The notes under the pieces: model-generated
What the model saw: the letters and a program-made list of their open reading frames with translations, nothing else
Databases searched by the model: none
Told to the model about the DNA's origin: nothing
Made by a program: the position numbers and the translations under genes
From: Streptomyces atratus
Lineage (GTDB): Bacteria > Actinomycetota > Actinomycetes > Streptomycetales > Streptomycetaceae
Assembly (NCBI RefSeq): GCF_900119365.1
Contig: NZ_FPJO01000002.1
Location: 527,200-591,199, forward strand
DNA length: 64,000 nt
Reading direction: 5' to 3'
In this document: positions 44,119-52,908 of the stretch, piece by piece
Layout of the letters: every line of letters begins with the position of its first letter
How positions within the stretch are numbered: the stretch's first letter is position 1

Positions 44119-44682
44119 TCAGCCCGTGGGAGGGCCGTCGTGCAGGATCCGCTGGAAGAGCCGGTGGTCGCGCCACTCGCCGTTGATGTGGAGGTAGCGC
44201 GGGGCCATCCCGTACTGCTCGAAGCCGCACTTGGCGAGCACCCGCTGCGAGGCGAGGTTGTCCGTCACCGTCCCCGCCTCGACCCGGTGCAGTCCCAGCC
44301 CGTCCCTGGCCACCTCGCAGATCCGCTGCACGGCGGCCGTGGCCAGGCCGCGGCCCGCGTACTCGACATCGACCCAGTAGCCGAGCGTGGCGCTGCGGAA
44401 CGGCCCGAGCACGATGGCGTTCAGGTTGAACCCGCCGACCGCGCGGTCGGCCTCGTCGGCCAGCACCCAGGGCATCCCCCGCCCCGCGTCGCGGTCCGCG
44501 AGCAGCCCGGCCAGCCGCTCCTGCTGCCCCTGCTCGGTGTAGAAGAAGTCGGGCCGCACGGGCTCCCAGGGCTGCATGTACGCGCGGCTGCGGGTCAGCG
44601 CGACGGCGAGGGAGGCGGCGTCGGCCGGGGTGGCGGGGCGGAGCCGAACCTCCGCGTCGAGGCGGTGGATGTCCTGGGTCAT
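44119..44682 (-). CDS. RimJ/RimL-like GNAT acetyltransferase
   Basis: 187 aa. Signature segments: VRLRPATPADAASLAVALTRS, ATLGYWVDVEYAGRGLATAAVQRICEVAR (acetyl-CoA loop) and GLHRVEAGTVTDNLASQRVLAKCGF. Like its convergent neighbour it may acetylate a ribosomal protein N-terminus or a small molecule. The two are not close copies, so it is not a recent tandem duplication. Confidence 0.88.
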   Translation of the reverse strand: MTQDIHRLDAEVRLRPATPADAASLAVALTRSRAYMQPWEPVRPDFFYTEQGQQERLAGLLADRDAGRGMPWVLADEADRAVGGFNLNAIVLGPFRSATLGYWVDVEYAGRGLATAAVQRICEVARDGLGLHRVEAGTVTDNLASQRVLAKCGFEQYGMAPRYLHINGEWRDHRLFQRILHDGPPTG

Positions 44683-44734
44683 CCCGGCACGCTATCCCGG
44701 CGCCGGTCCGGCCCCCGCACCTGCCCCGCGCCCC

Positions 44735-45115
44735 TCACTGCTCCTCGTGCTCCTGCTTCGCCAGGGCCACCAGCCGGTCGAAGGTGCGGATCAGCTCCGC
44801 GCGTCTGTCCTCCTTGTACCCCTGCTTGGGCTCCAGGCCGTCGATGGTCCGCTCCCACACGTCCATGAACGTCTTCTTCCAGCCCTCGGCCACCGCCACC
44901 TCCGGCACGCCCGCGCCGACGTGGTTCTGCTCCGCGATCAGGCAGAGCAGCTCGACGTTGCACGGCACGGCGACGCCGTCGTACTCGTCGGGCTCCAGGC
45001 CGACCGGGTCGCCGGCCATCGCCTCCTCGATCTCCGAGACGAGCCGTCCCGTGATGCCCGACAGATGGTCCGCGGCCGCGTCACTGTCGAAATTCCCGCT
45101 GCCCCAGGTACCCAC
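44735..45115 (-). CDS. DUF4259 protein
   Basis: 126 aa from GTG 45115, with GGAAGGGG upstream. The start MGTWGSGNFDSDAAADHL is the diagnostic motif of DUF4259, a family of small soluble proteins of unknown function. The C-terminus is charged and helical. No catalytic residues can be proposed. Confidence 0.85.
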   Translation of the reverse strand: MGTWGSGNFDSDAAADHLSGITGRLVSEIEEAMAGDPVGLEPDEYDGVAVPCNVELLCLIAEQNHVGAGVPEVAVAEGWKKTFMDVWERTIDGLEPKQGYKEDRRAELIRTFDRLVALAKQEHEEQ

Positions 45116-45192
45116 GGGGCCCCCTTCCGCTGGTCTTCCCCTGCCTCCCCCGTTCTACCAAGGGGCACTGACAACGGAGCGCGGCAGCGGGC

Positions 45193-46332
45193 TCAGGCGC
45201 GGTCCCCGCCGTCCTCCGCCGGGTCCAGCGCCAGCCGGTAGCCGCGTTTGACGACCGTCTGGATGAGACCGGGCACGCCCAGCGCCGTGCGCAGCCTCGC
45301 CATGGCCGTCTCCACCGCGTGCTCGTCGGTGCCGCCGCCGGGCAGTGCGCGCAGCAGGTCGGCGCGGGCCACCACCCAGCCCGGCCGGCGGGCCAGGGCG
45401 TGCAGCAGTGCCATTCCGGCGGGCTGCACCGGGCGCGGCTCGCCGTCGACGAGCACGGCATGCCCCCGGACCTCGACCCGGTGTCCGGCGACCGGCAACG
45501 CGGGGGCCCTGGCGGGGAGTTCCTGGCACAGCAGCTGGACGAGCGGGGCGATCCGGAAGCGTTCCGGCTGGACGGTGTCGATGCCGCGGGCCTGCAGCGG
45601 CTGGGCGGTGACCGGTCCCACGCAGGCCACGAGGACGTCGTCGCGCAGCGCGCTCAGGAGTTCCGGGAGCAGCCCGCGTCTCTCGGCCCGGCCGAGCAGC
45701 GAGGCGGCGGCCGGGGCGCTGGTGAAGGTGAGCGCGTCCAGGCCGCGGGCCAGGGTGGTGTCGAGCAGCCGGTCGAGCGGGGCGACGTCCTCGGGGTCCG
45801 TCCAGCGGTAGACGGGGACGGGGAGGACTTCGGCGCCCGCGGCGCGCAGCGACTCGATGAAGCCGGGGAGGGGTTCGCCGTCCAGTTGGAGGGCGATGCG
45901 GCGGCCCGCCACGCCCTCGGCCAGGAGCCGGTCCAGCACCTCGGCCATGGACTCGGAGGCGGGTGACCAGCTCTCGGTCAGTCCGGCGGCCCGGACGGCG
46001 CCCTTGACCTTGGGGCCGCGGGCCAGCAGTTCGGCGCCGCGCAGGGCCGCCGGCAGCCGGTCGCCGAGGCCCCAGCCCGCGGCGGCCTCGATCCAGCCGC
46101 GGAAGCCGACCGCGGTGGTGGCGACGACCGTGTCGGGGGCGGAATCGATGATTCCCCGGGTGGCGGCGAGGAGTTCGCCGTCGTCCGCGAGCGGCACGAT
46201 CCGCAGGGCGGGCGCGTGCAGGACCGTGGCGCCCCGTCGTTCCAGCAGCGCGCCGAACTCCTCCGCGCGCCGTGCGGCGGTCACCCCGACGGTGAAGCCC
46301 GCGAGGGGCCCGTGCTGTTCGTCCTCGTGCAT
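45193..46332 (-). CDS. nnaR: Uroporphyrinogen-III synthase-like regulator with C-terminal winged helix
   Basis: 379 aa from ATG 46332. The N-terminal 260 residues have the HemD fold (GFTVGVTAARRAEEFGALLERRGATVLHAPALRIVPL, and TSAPAAASLLGRAERRG). The last 95 residues are an OmpR-type DNA-binding winged helix (RPVQPAGMALLHALARRPGWVVARADLLRAL...VKRGYRLAL). This fusion is NnaR of streptomycetes, which works with GlnR to activate nitrate and nitrite assimilation. A GlnR-type box lies about 90 bases upstream. The nitrate transporter gene next to it in S. coelicolor is not here. Confidence 0.9.
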   Translation of the reverse strand: MHEDEQHGPLAGFTVGVTAARRAEEFGALLERRGATVLHAPALRIVPLADDGELLAATRGIIDSAPDTVVATTAVGFRGWIEAAAGWGLGDRLPAALRGAELLARGPKVKGAVRAAGLTESWSPASESMAEVLDRLLAEGVAGRRIALQLDGEPLPGFIESLRAAGAEVLPVPVYRWTDPEDVAPLDRLLDTTLARGLDALTFTSAPAAASLLGRAERRGLLPELLSALRDDVLVACVGPVTAQPLQARGIDTVQPERFRIAPLVQLLCQELPARAPALPVAGHRVEVRGHAVLVDGEPRPVQPAGMALLHALARRPGWVVARADLLRALPGGGTDEHAVETAMARLRTALGVPGLIQTVVKRGYRLALDPAEDGGDRA

Positions 46333-46420
46333 GTGGTCTTCCCGGCTCTCGTACCGCTGCTGCCCGATGATGCCGAGGGGCGAGCCTGCCAATGATGCGT
46401 GACAGGGCTGGTTCACCCGT

Positions 46421-46436
46421 ATTTCCCGCCCGTTAC
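46421..46436 (-). promoter_or_regulatory. GlnR-type box upstream of nnaR
   Basis: On the minus strand the sequence is GTAAC, six bases, GAAAT, which matches the gTnAC-n6-GaAAc GlnR half-site pair of streptomycetes with one deviation. It lies about 90-105 bases before the nnaR start. Known NnaR/GlnR co-regulation makes it credible. Confidence 0.5.
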
Positions 46437-46548
46437 GTCACCCGACACCGGGCGGCCACGATCCGGCCCCGGCGCCGCTGAGCGGCGGCTCCCCGGCACG
46501 TGCCCGGCGGGACCCGTTCCGACGAGAAGGTATACGCACGGTGCACGG

Positions 46549-47550
46549 TCAACCGGACTTCAGCATCAGCGCCGCGTCCGGCCCGGGTAGCCAGCTGCCG
46601 CCCGGACGCACCATCCAGCCCTCCTCCGCGCCCAGTTGGTCCGCGGCCGCGCGCAGGGCGTCCAGGCCGGGATGGCGCAGCCCCTTGCGCCAGACCAGCA
46701 GGAGCGGCGAGAGCGGCACGGGCCGTACCAGCGGACGCACCACGGTGCCCGGCACCGGAGGGAAGTCGACCACGGCGAGCACCGGGTTCCGGTCCTTGGC
46801 CATGACCCGCTGGAATTCGGCCACGCCTATCGCGAGCGGGACGGGCGGCGCCAGTTCGATGCCCCACTCGGCGAAGAGCAGCCGGGCGAAGTCCGTCCAC
46901 TCCTTCGTGCGCGGGTTCCCGGCGCCCGCGTAGACGGTCTCCCCGGCCAGGTCGTCGAGCGCGACGGCCTCGCGCGGGGCGAGCGGGTGGTCGTCGGGGA
47001 CCAGCACGGCCATCGGCTCGTACCGCACCGGCTGCATGCCCAGCCGTGCCCGTACCGCGGGGTCGAGTCCGGCGGCGCGGCCGAAGGAGACATCGAGCCG
47101 CCCTGCGAGAATCTCGTCCGCCGCCCAGGTCAGGCCGCTCTCGAAGCGCGCCATGAGCTCGCAGGCCGGGGCCAGCTCGCGGGCGCGGGCGAGCACCCGG
47201 GCGGCCGCCATGCCGTCGGTGTTGAGGTCGACGAAGAGCGGCCGGGCCGCGGGGTCGGCGAAGGCCGCGGCGAGCTCGGCGTGCGCGTCCAGCACCCGTC
47301 GCGCGTGCGGCAGCAGCCGCTCGCCGTCGGCGGTGAGGGAGACCTGCCGGGTGGTCCGTACGAACAGCTCGGCGCCCAGCTCGCGCTCCAGTCGGCGGAT
47401 GTCGCGGCTCAGTGCCTGCTGGGCGATGTAGAGCCGGGCGGCGGCGCGGGTGAAGTGCAGCTCCTCGGCGACGACGACGAAGGCCCGGAGCAGCCGGGGA
47501 TCAGTATGGGTATGCGTCTGGGTGCCCGCATCGGCAGCGAAGGAGGCCAC
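46549..47550 (-). CDS. LysR-family transcriptional regulator
   Basis: 333 aa from GTG 47550. HTH at residues about 18-75 ([42 protein letters not shown]), followed by a periplasmic-binding-like effector domain. It is divergent from the MFS gene at 47634, the standard arrangement of LysR with its target, and 83 bases separate them. The inducer is unknown. Confidence 0.92.
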   Translation of the reverse strand: MASFAADAGTQTHTHTDPRLLRAFVVVAEELHFTRAAARLYIAQQALSRDIRRLERELGAELFVRTTRQVSLTADGERLLPHARRVLDAHAELAAAFADPAARPLFVDLNTDGMAAARVLARARELAPACELMARFESGLTWAADEILAGRLDVSFGRAAGLDPAVRARLGMQPVRYEPMAVLVPDDHPLAPREAVALDDLAGETVYAGAGNPRTKEWTDFARLLFAEWGIELAPPVPLAIGVAEFQRVMAKDRNPVLAVVDFPPVPGTVVRPLVRPVPLSPLLLVWRKGLRHPGLDALRAAADQLGAEEGWMVRPGGSWLPGPDAALMLKSG

Positions 47551-47633
47551 CCCCAGAATTTACAACACAGATGCGTTAATCGGTACGGAGAAGGTGTTGG
47601 ACCCCGTGGGCCGCGCGCCCCGAGGCTTGATCC

Positions 47634-48893
47634 ATGCCGTACGAGAGAACTCCCGCCACCGGCCCCATGCTCGCCGTCTCCGGTGACCTGCTGGTCATCG
47701 CCCCGCGCACCGCGCCCGCCCGGCGGGCGTCCACCAACCCGTACCGCAGGCTGCTCGCCACCCCGGGCGCCCGCGCCTTCACCGCCGGTAATCTCCTCGC
47801 CCGGCTTCCCATGGGGATGTTCAGCGTCAGCGCGGTCATCATGATCGCCGGCTCGCGCGGCTCGTACGCCCTGGCCGGCGCCGTCACCGCGACCGGCCTC
47901 GCCGCCACGGCGGTGGTCGCCCCCTGGACGGCCCGGCTCGTCGACCGGTACGGACAGGCCAGGGTCGCGGTGCCCGCCACCGCGATCGCCGCGCTCGGCT
48001 CGCTGGCCCTGCTGCTCTGTGTGCACTACGGAGCCCCGTCCTGGACCCTCTTCGCCTCCTACGCCGCCACCGCCACCACCCCCAATACGGGCGGGATGTC
48101 CCGGGCCCGCTGGGCCCATCTGCACCGGGGCGACCCGGCCGCCCTGCACACCGCGAACTCCTTCGAACAGGCCGCGGACGAACTCTGTTTCATGCTCGGC
48201 CCGGCTCTCGCCGCGCTGCTGTGCGCGGCGCTCTTCCCGGAGGCCGGAACGCTCGTCGGGGCGGTCCTGCTGATGACCGGCGTACTGATCTTCGCCGCCC
48301 AGCGCGCCACCGAACCCCCCGTGGCCCCCCGCACCCACGCGAGCACCCCGCTCCGCACCCCGGGCATGCCGGCTCTGCTCGCCGCCTTCCTCGCCACCGG
48401 CGCGGTCTTCGGCGCGATGGAGGTCGTCACGATCGCCCACGCCGGGGGCGCGATCCTGGCACTCCAGGCGGCCGGCTCGTGCGTGGCCGGACTGCTGTAC
48501 GGATCGCTGCGCCCGGCCGCGGACATCCGGCGTCGACTGCTGATCTGCCTGGCGGGGATGACGACACTGATGTCCCTGCCGCTCCTCGCCGCCGCCTCGA
48601 CCGATTCCCTGCTCGCCCTCGCCGGCGCACTCCTGCTGGCCGGCGCGGCGACGGCCCCGACCATGGTGACCGGGATGACCCTGGTGCAACGCCTCACCCC
48701 GGAGAGCCAGTTGAACGAGGGCATGACACTGGCCGTGACGGCACTGCTGGGCGGCATCGCGGCGGGTTCGGCGACCGGCGGCTGGATGGTGGAGCACACC
48801 GGACAGGTGACGGGCTACGTCGTACCGGTCTGCGCGGCGGCACTGGCACTGACCGTCGCGACCATCGGGGTCCGGGTCCCCCGGGGGCGGTGA
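47634..48893 (+). CDS. MFS transporter controlled by the divergent LysR gene
   Basis: 419 aa with twelve hydrophobic segments. The major-facilitator loop after TM2 reads WTARLVDRYGQARVAV. A central acidic loop has NSFEQAADELCFMLGPALAALL. It resembles small-molecule exporters. It is the last core gene before the accessory island that begins a few bases past its stop at 48893. Confidence 0.87.
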   Translation: MPYERTPATGPMLAVSGDLLVIAPRTAPARRASTNPYRRLLATPGARAFTAGNLLARLPMGMFSVSAVIMIAGSRGSYALAGAVTATGLAATAVVAPWTARLVDRYGQARVAVPATAIAALGSLALLLCVHYGAPSWTLFASYAATATTPNTGGMSRARWAHLHRGDPAALHTANSFEQAADELCFMLGPALAALLCAALFPEAGTLVGAVLLMTGVLIFAAQRATEPPVAPRTHASTPLRTPGMPALLAAFLATGAVFGAMEVVTIAHAGGAILALQAAGSCVAGLLYGSLRPAADIRRRLLICLAGMTTLMSLPLLAAASTDSLLALAGALLLAGAATAPTMVTGMTLVQRLTPESQLNEGMTLAVTALLGGIAAGSATGGWMVEHTGQVTGYVVPVCAAALALTVATIGVRVPRGR

Positions 48894-48903
48894 CCCACGT
48901 GCG

Positions 48904-49010
48904 CGCTCACGCCGACCAACCGTGCGGTGCCCCACCGCCGTCGGCCCACCACGCAGTCGAACACGCATGAGATCACCCCGGACGGTGTCGCCGACATCCG
49001 TGCTTGACCA
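48904..49010. repeat. Collapsed inverted copy of the 51.8-53.0 kb segment
   Basis: 48908-48962 is an inverted match to 52976-53030 (48 of 55 bases), and 48965-49010 is an inverted match to 51820-51865 (45 of 46 bases). About 1.1 kb between these is present in the second copy (where the RepL-like gene lies) and missing here. So this is the remnant of the same gene segment after an internal deletion. Together with trmO next to it, it makes the first arm of an inverted duplication. Confidence 0.8.
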
Positions 49011-49070
49011 GGACATCGACCGGCAGGGCCTCGGACGCACGCAGGGGCGCCCGAGGCCGGTGCGCGGGAG

Positions 49071-49550
49071 TCAGCCCCTGGTGGGGGCGTAGTAGTTGCC
49101 GAGCATGTCGGCGACCCACCGGGGCTGGTGGACCTTGCCCCGGGGGCCCATCTCCTCGAACCAGGGCTTCACCTCGATGACCGGGGTCCCGTCCACGGCA
49201 TCGAGGTCCTCGACATGGAGGTCAAGGCCGTCCACCTCGACCAGACGGCAGCGGGAGACGCCGAGCCAGTTGAGGCGGCGCATGTTGCGGTGGCCGACGA
49301 AGCCGACTTCGGGCCAGTCGGGGTTGTCCCGGGGACGGCGGGCGCGAAGGGGGAGATCGGCAGGGTCGGTCAGATGGAAGCGGAAGACCACGTCGAGGTG
49401 GGAGAACTCTTCCAGTCCCTTCGTGGCCTCCACGGGAAAGCGGCTGTCCAGGCGAATGATCGCTCGGGTGCCGCCCCAGTAGTCGTCGGTCGGCTCGGTG
49501 CGGCCTCCGACGACCTGCCCCAGAGCCTCGACCTCGAACTTCTCTGCCAT
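49071..49550 (-). CDS. trmO: TrmO/TsaA-type tRNA methyltransferase
   Basis: 159 aa from ATG 49550, preceded by AAGGA. The TsaA-like fold is seen in PTDDYWGGTRAIIRLDSRF, ATKGLEEFSHLDVVFRFH and NWLGVSRCRLVEVDGLDLHVEDLDAVDGTPVIEVKPW. These SAM-dependent enzymes N6-methylate t6A37 in tRNA-Thr. The gene is intact, whereas the inverted copy at 51.5 kb is broken. It ends 61 bases before the collapsed repeat, with a hairpin at its 3' flank (GGCCTCGGGCG/CGTCCGAGGCC) conserved in both copies. Confidence 0.82.
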   Translation of the reverse strand: MAEKFEVEALGQVVGGRTEPTDDYWGGTRAIIRLDSRFPVEATKGLEEFSHLDVVFRFHLTDPADLPLRARRPRDNPDWPEVGFVGHRNMRRLNWLGVSRCRLVEVDGLDLHVEDLDAVDGTPVIEVKPWFEEMGPRGKVHQPRWVADMLGNYYAPTRG

Positions 49551-49566
49551 CAGGTTCCTTTCGGAG

Positions 49567-49866
49567 TCAGGCTGTGGCGGCCAGGTAGGCCGTGGCCCGA
49601 GTGTGCACGGTGGTGACGGATCGGATGCCGCGCCGCACGCCATCGTCGGCGAAGGTGCCGTTGAGGTAGCCGGCGACTTCAGTGGTGAGGTAACGGACCA
49701 CGGCCGTGCGGGCGCGACCCCCGCCGTGTCCCTGGTCCATGGTGGAGAGCAGGGCCGCCATTTCGCGAGCGGCGTGGCGATCGCCCAGACCGACGGAGCG
49801 CCCCAAGATCCGCCGTTCGTTGCCCCGATCGGCCGCGATCTGGACTTGCGCTGAGGAGAACATCAT
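49567..49866 (-). pseudogene. Fragment of an XRE-type regulator
   Basis: About 99 codons reading MMFSSAQVQIAADRG, GRSVGLGDRHAAREMAALL, GGGRARTAVVRYLTTEVAGYLNG. This is the middle part of long helix-turn-helix regulators with helical repeats that are common in Streptomyces. The DNA-binding N-terminus and the C-terminal half are missing. It ends 16 bases before trmO. I treat it as a decayed fragment; a small stand-alone protein is possible. Confidence 0.5.
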
Positions 49867-49890
49867 CAGAACCCTCGATTCCAAGCGCGC

Positions 49891-50361
49891 TCATCTCGGC
49901 CGGAAGAGATCGAACGCCTCTCCAGTCTCTTGCCACCCTCGGCGTCTGCCGGTGGCCCACATGACCAAGCCAGCGAGAGCGGTTCCAGCAACGGTAGCGA
50001 CGCCATCCGGAAGGCCTATCAGGGAAGCTCCCGCAGTCACCGCAACGATGCCGCCAACCATCAGAATCGTTCGCCGGCCCTCACGGTGCCGAACAGGCAT
50101 CAGCTCTTCAAGGTCACTAATTGGCAGCAGAGCGGCCAACTGTCCCTTGGAGTATCGGTCAGCGATCGTGAGGAGCATGTCCGCCAAACGTTCCAGGGCT
50201 TCATCCCGGTCGGGCCCGTCAAGCCGGAGCGCCTCCTTCCTGATCGCAGCTGCGACCAGATCGGCATGGTTTCGTAGCGCGTCCCTCCTATACCCCTTCG
50301 ACCGGTCTGCACGCCTGGGCCACCGCCTCCATGCGTGCAGCACGGCAAGCTCAGCGCTCAC
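49891..50361 (-). CDS. Hypothetical membrane protein, second of a coupled pair
   Basis: 156 aa from GTG 50361, with AAGGA upstream; its start overlaps the previous stop as GTGA. The N-terminal 100 residues are helical and charged (RDALRNHADLVAAAIRKEALRLDGPDRDEALERLADML). The C-terminal part has two short TM helices (ILMVGGIVAVTAGASLIG and VATVAGTALAGLVMWATG). It ends AFDLFRPR. No family recognised. Confidence 0.62.
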   Translation of the reverse strand: MSAELAVLHAWRRWPRRADRSKGYRRDALRNHADLVAAAIRKEALRLDGPDRDEALERLADMLLTIADRYSKGQLAALLPISDLEELMPVRHREGRRTILMVGGIVAVTAGASLIGLPDGVATVAGTALAGLVMWATGRRRGWQETGEAFDLFRPR

Positions 50362-51056
50362 CAGAGTCCTTTCGAGCAAGTCGGCCGCCGACGGCCCCCA
50401 CGGAGTCCTTTGCGTCCGTAGACAACGGCGCATTGATGCGCTCCGAGCACAAGGATCGCCGTCGTCCGGAACCTGCGCTCCAAACTCGCCGTCCAAACCA
50501 GCGTCTTGCCCCAGCGCTGCAACGGATGAGTCCAGGCCGGCGGGTCCAGCTCGCGTCGGACCTTGGCATTCGGGAGTCCGCGGAAGAGGACGTAGAGCAC
50601 GGCGATCATGAAGCCCCAACGCAAAGCCAGGCCTTTGATAAATCCCAGCATGGCCCCTGGGTCATCCAGCGCTCCCGACGACTTGGTCTTCAACCATGAG
50701 CCAACAACGAAGAGTGTGTTCACCGAGAGGGGTATGCGGGCTGAAGGACTGTCCGGATAATCCGTGATCGCCAACAAAGCGAAAAACCAAATGCCGATTG
50801 CGACTATGAGGCTCCATTTCCGGAATGGACGCCACAGCATGCGGCTGTAGACCCACGCCTGCACACCTTCTGCTGCCGCTCCAGGAAGTTGCCAATCGGA
50901 CCTCATGGCACTGAGCGAACCAGCTACTTCTGCCAGCGTTTCACGGCTATGGCGCTGACGCTCGCCGTCGAAGGCGCGGCGGGCCCTTGCAACCTCGTCC
51001 CGCAGACGGGTCACTCGAGCCTGGATACGTGTGATCACATTTGCAGAGGATGTCAC
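50358..51056 (-). CDS. Hypothetical membrane protein, first of a coupled pair
   Basis: 232 aa, start at GTG 51056 (or a GTG 18 bases inside). The N-terminal coiled coil (RIQARVTRLRDEVARARRAF) is followed by three hydrophobic helices (about residues 80-100, 110-125, 150-165), then a basic soluble tail. It is coupled to the next gene and lies inside the inverted duplication region but outside the two arms. Base composition is lower in G+C than the core. Function unknown. Confidence 0.62.
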   Translation of the reverse strand: MTSSANVITRIQARVTRLRDEVARARRAFDGERQRHSRETLAEVAGSLSAMRSDWQLPGAAAEGVQAWVYSRMLWRPFRKWSLIVAIGIWFFALLAITDYPDSPSARIPLSVNTLFVVGSWLKTKSSGALDDPGAMLGFIKGLALRWGFMIAVLYVLFRGLPNAKVRRELDPPAWTHPLQRWGKTLVWTASLERRFRTTAILVLGAHQCAVVYGRKGLRGGRRRPTCSKGLW

Positions 51057-51185
51057 CTACCGCCAGACGGGCGCGGCGGTTTCGGTCAGCCGACCTCCGC
51101 CCCTGGGGCACGATCACAACATCCCCCGTCTTCCTTTCGGCCACAAAGCCTTCCCCCCTATAACCAATGGTCCTGACAGGACAGA

Positions 51186-51320
51186 GTGGCGTTGCCCCAA
51201 GCCTTCGGCACTGGGGATACGGCCAACTTCGACATTGACGTGGCCTCGCGCATCGGCTCGCTGGCTGGGTGGGCTCCGCACAAGATCTCGCAATCGGCTC
51301 GACGCGGGAGGCGGCCGTGA
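51186..51320 (+). CDS. Small ORF (44 aa), first of a coupled series
   Basis: GTG at 51186 with AGGA five bases upstream encodes MALPQAFGTGDTANFDIDVASR and continues to SARRGRRP. Its TGA overlaps the next GTG (GTGA). Codon bias is moderate. It may be a remnant of a plasmid- or element-type small-protein operon, or a degraded longer gene. Low confidence. Confidence 0.35.
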   Translation: MALPQAFGTGDTANFDIDVASRIGSLAGWAPHKISQSARRGRRP

Positions 51321-51409
51321 TCGAAGGCTCCCGTCTGCACTCGGCCTCGGTGCAGCTGGAGCGGGCCATGACCGTCCGTGGGCGAGCCGCCGAGCAGTGG
51401 GTGGGCTGA
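51317..51409 (+). CDS. Very small ORF (30 aa) coupled to its neighbours
   Basis: GTG 51317 overlaps the previous stop. The product reads MIEGSRLHSASVQLERAMTV and ends at TGA 51409, which overlaps an ATG that opens a third frame (MGPDRLRIDCEVAAAIEWW and on). That third frame is cut by the broken trmO copy at about 51545. Such chains of overlapping tiny ORFs are seen in streptomycete integrative elements. Confidence 0.28.
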   Translation: MIEGSRLHSASVQLERAMTVRGRAAEQWVG

Positions 51410-51544
51410 TGGGCCCCGACCGGTTACGGATCGACTGCGAAGTAGCTGCGGCAATCGAGTGGTGGCCCGCCGTCGCGGCCAGGTTCGTGCTGCTCGGGCT
51501 GATCGGCGAGCACGAGATCCTCGACGACCCGCACCATCGCAGCG

Positions 51545-51745
51545 TCGCCGCAACTGGCTCGGCATCTCCCGCTGCCGCCTGGTCGAAGTGGACGGCCTTG
51601 ACCTCCACGTCGAAGACCTCGACGCCGTGGACGGCACCCCGGTCATCGAAGCGAAGCCCTGGTTCAAGGAGATGGCCCCCGGGGCGAGGCCCACCGGCCC
51701 CGATGGGCCAGCGACATACTCGGCAGCTACTACGCCCCCGCCAAG
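51545..51745 (+). pseudogene. Broken copy of trmO
   Basis: The plus strand encodes NWLGISRCRLVEVDGLDLH and continues to PVIEAKPWFKEM, nearly identical to the middle of the intact trmO on the opposite strand. The start is missing. After PWFKEM the frame is lost: restoring one C in the run at 51674-51679 would give the normal ending RPRWASDILGSYYAP. So this copy is 5' truncated and frameshifted. Confidence 0.82.
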
Positions 51746-51822
51746 AGCCGACCGCCTCACTGTCGGCCTCGGGCGCCTCCTCGCACGCCCGAGGCCATGC
51801 CTACGATTCCGTGGAGCTATGG

Positions 51823-52461
51823 TCAGGCACGGATGTCGGCGACACCGTCCGGGGTGATCTCATGCGCGATCACGGCTCCGGGTTCGGGCACGACAGGGAG
51901 CGCCTTGTCCTCGAAGTGAGCCTTGGCGTACCCGATCGCCTCGCCCTGCCGAGTGGCGCTGCCGAAGTAGAGCAGGAGCGGGTGAAGCTGATACTTGCCC
52001 CGCCCGGTCTTCCACAGGAAGTTCCGAGCCATCAGGTGCCCTATGGCCACGTTGATCGTAGGCCTCTTGACACCGAGCATCCGGGCCAACTGATCCTGGG
52101 TGACCGCGATCTCGCCGTGGCGGTTGATATGGACGTACTGGCCTTGCTCATCCTTCTCGGCCAGCAGCCCAACGATTGTCCAGAACAAATCTTTGGAGAG
52201 GCTGGGCAGGTTGTACCTGGGGAATCGAGTGATGAAGCCCAACGACACCACGACATGCATGGGCTCGGTCTGATTCTCGAACACGTCTTCCATGGGATCA
52301 GTCGCCAGCATTCTGTACGGACCCCTCTTCCTGATCGTGACGTCCACGTCTTCGCCGGGGCGGATGACCCTCTCGGCCTCTTCCGCGAGCTTCTCGAGGC
52401 TCTGAGGCACTCGCACCCGACGTCGGCGTGCTGCGTCCCGGCGCGCACTGACCATGCACAC
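51823..52461 (-). CDS. RepL-like winged-helix protein (replication or regulation)
   Basis: 212 aa. The centre (residues about 85-185) reads LSKDLFWTIVGLLAEKDEQG, AVTQDQLARMLGVKRPTINVAIGHLMARNFLWKTGRGKYQLHPLLLYFG: a winged helix followed by the beta hairpin and N-P-type ending of RepL-family plasmid initiators. The N-terminus is basic and helical. Its last 16 codons are duplicated, inverted, at 48965. An inverted repeat TGTCAG/CTGACA sits directly upstream. It may be an element replication initiator or a repressor. Confidence 0.62.
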   Translation of the reverse strand: MCMVSARRDAARRRRVRVPQSLEKLAEEAERVIRPGEDVDVTIRKRGPYRMLATDPMEDVFENQTEPMHVVVSLGFITRFPRYNLPSLSKDLFWTIVGLLAEKDEQGQYVHINRHGEIAVTQDQLARMLGVKRPTINVAIGHLMARNFLWKTGRGKYQLHPLLLYFGSATRQGEAIGYAKAHFEDKALPVVPEPGAVIAHEITPDGVADIRA

Positions 52462-52908
52462 ACCCTACAAGCAGTGTCAGGGTTTCACTGACATTTACCC
52501 CGCTTACGTCAGGACGGCGCAAACGCAAGCCCTCCCGACAGGCCAGCCACCCGAGACGCTCACGCGCCCTGCCACTCCAGAAGAGAAGTGTTATGTAATT
52601 CCTAACGTTACGCAGTAGTAATGTTCGGGTTTCCCTGACACATCGACGTCAAAATCGCAGGTCGGGGAGGCGCCCCCTTCTTTAGACGAACAGTAACCCG
52701 GTGACGCGCTTCGGAGGCAGGATCGCAGCGCCAGGGCCACGATCGGCGCCGCAGTGCTCGGCGGACACCCACTCAGCCCTCGACTTCGCGACCGCGCCGT
52801 TCCCGCTCGTCCCTCTTCGACAGCAACCTCAGAAAGGCAACCCCCACGGACCTCACGGCCGACAACAGTGCGGCGGAGGCTACATCAGCCGCCTCCGGGC
52901 GTTCCCCG
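52462..52908. other. Low-GC region upstream of the RepL-like gene with repeated motif
   Basis: 447 bases. TGTCAG-N7-CTGACA at 52475-52493 lies 14 bases before the RepL-like start. The motif GGGTTTCaCTGACA (52480-52493) recurs as GGGTTTCcCTGACA at 52627-52640. A palindrome TAACGTTA and A/T-rich sequence lie at 52590-52625. These could be operators, or iterons of a small origin. Confidence 0.4.

Noticed and set aside
47409..49040. Long minus-strand ORF (543 aa) opposite the MFS gene
   Set aside because: Its composition is Arg/Gly-rich antisense noise. The only meaningful part is the duplicated stretch near 48.9 kb, reported as a repeat.
49891..51056. A single frameshifted gene instead of two hypothetical membrane proteins
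   Set aside because: I first suspected a frameshift near 50400, but the GTGA overlap with AAGGA before the second start shows normal coupling of two genes.
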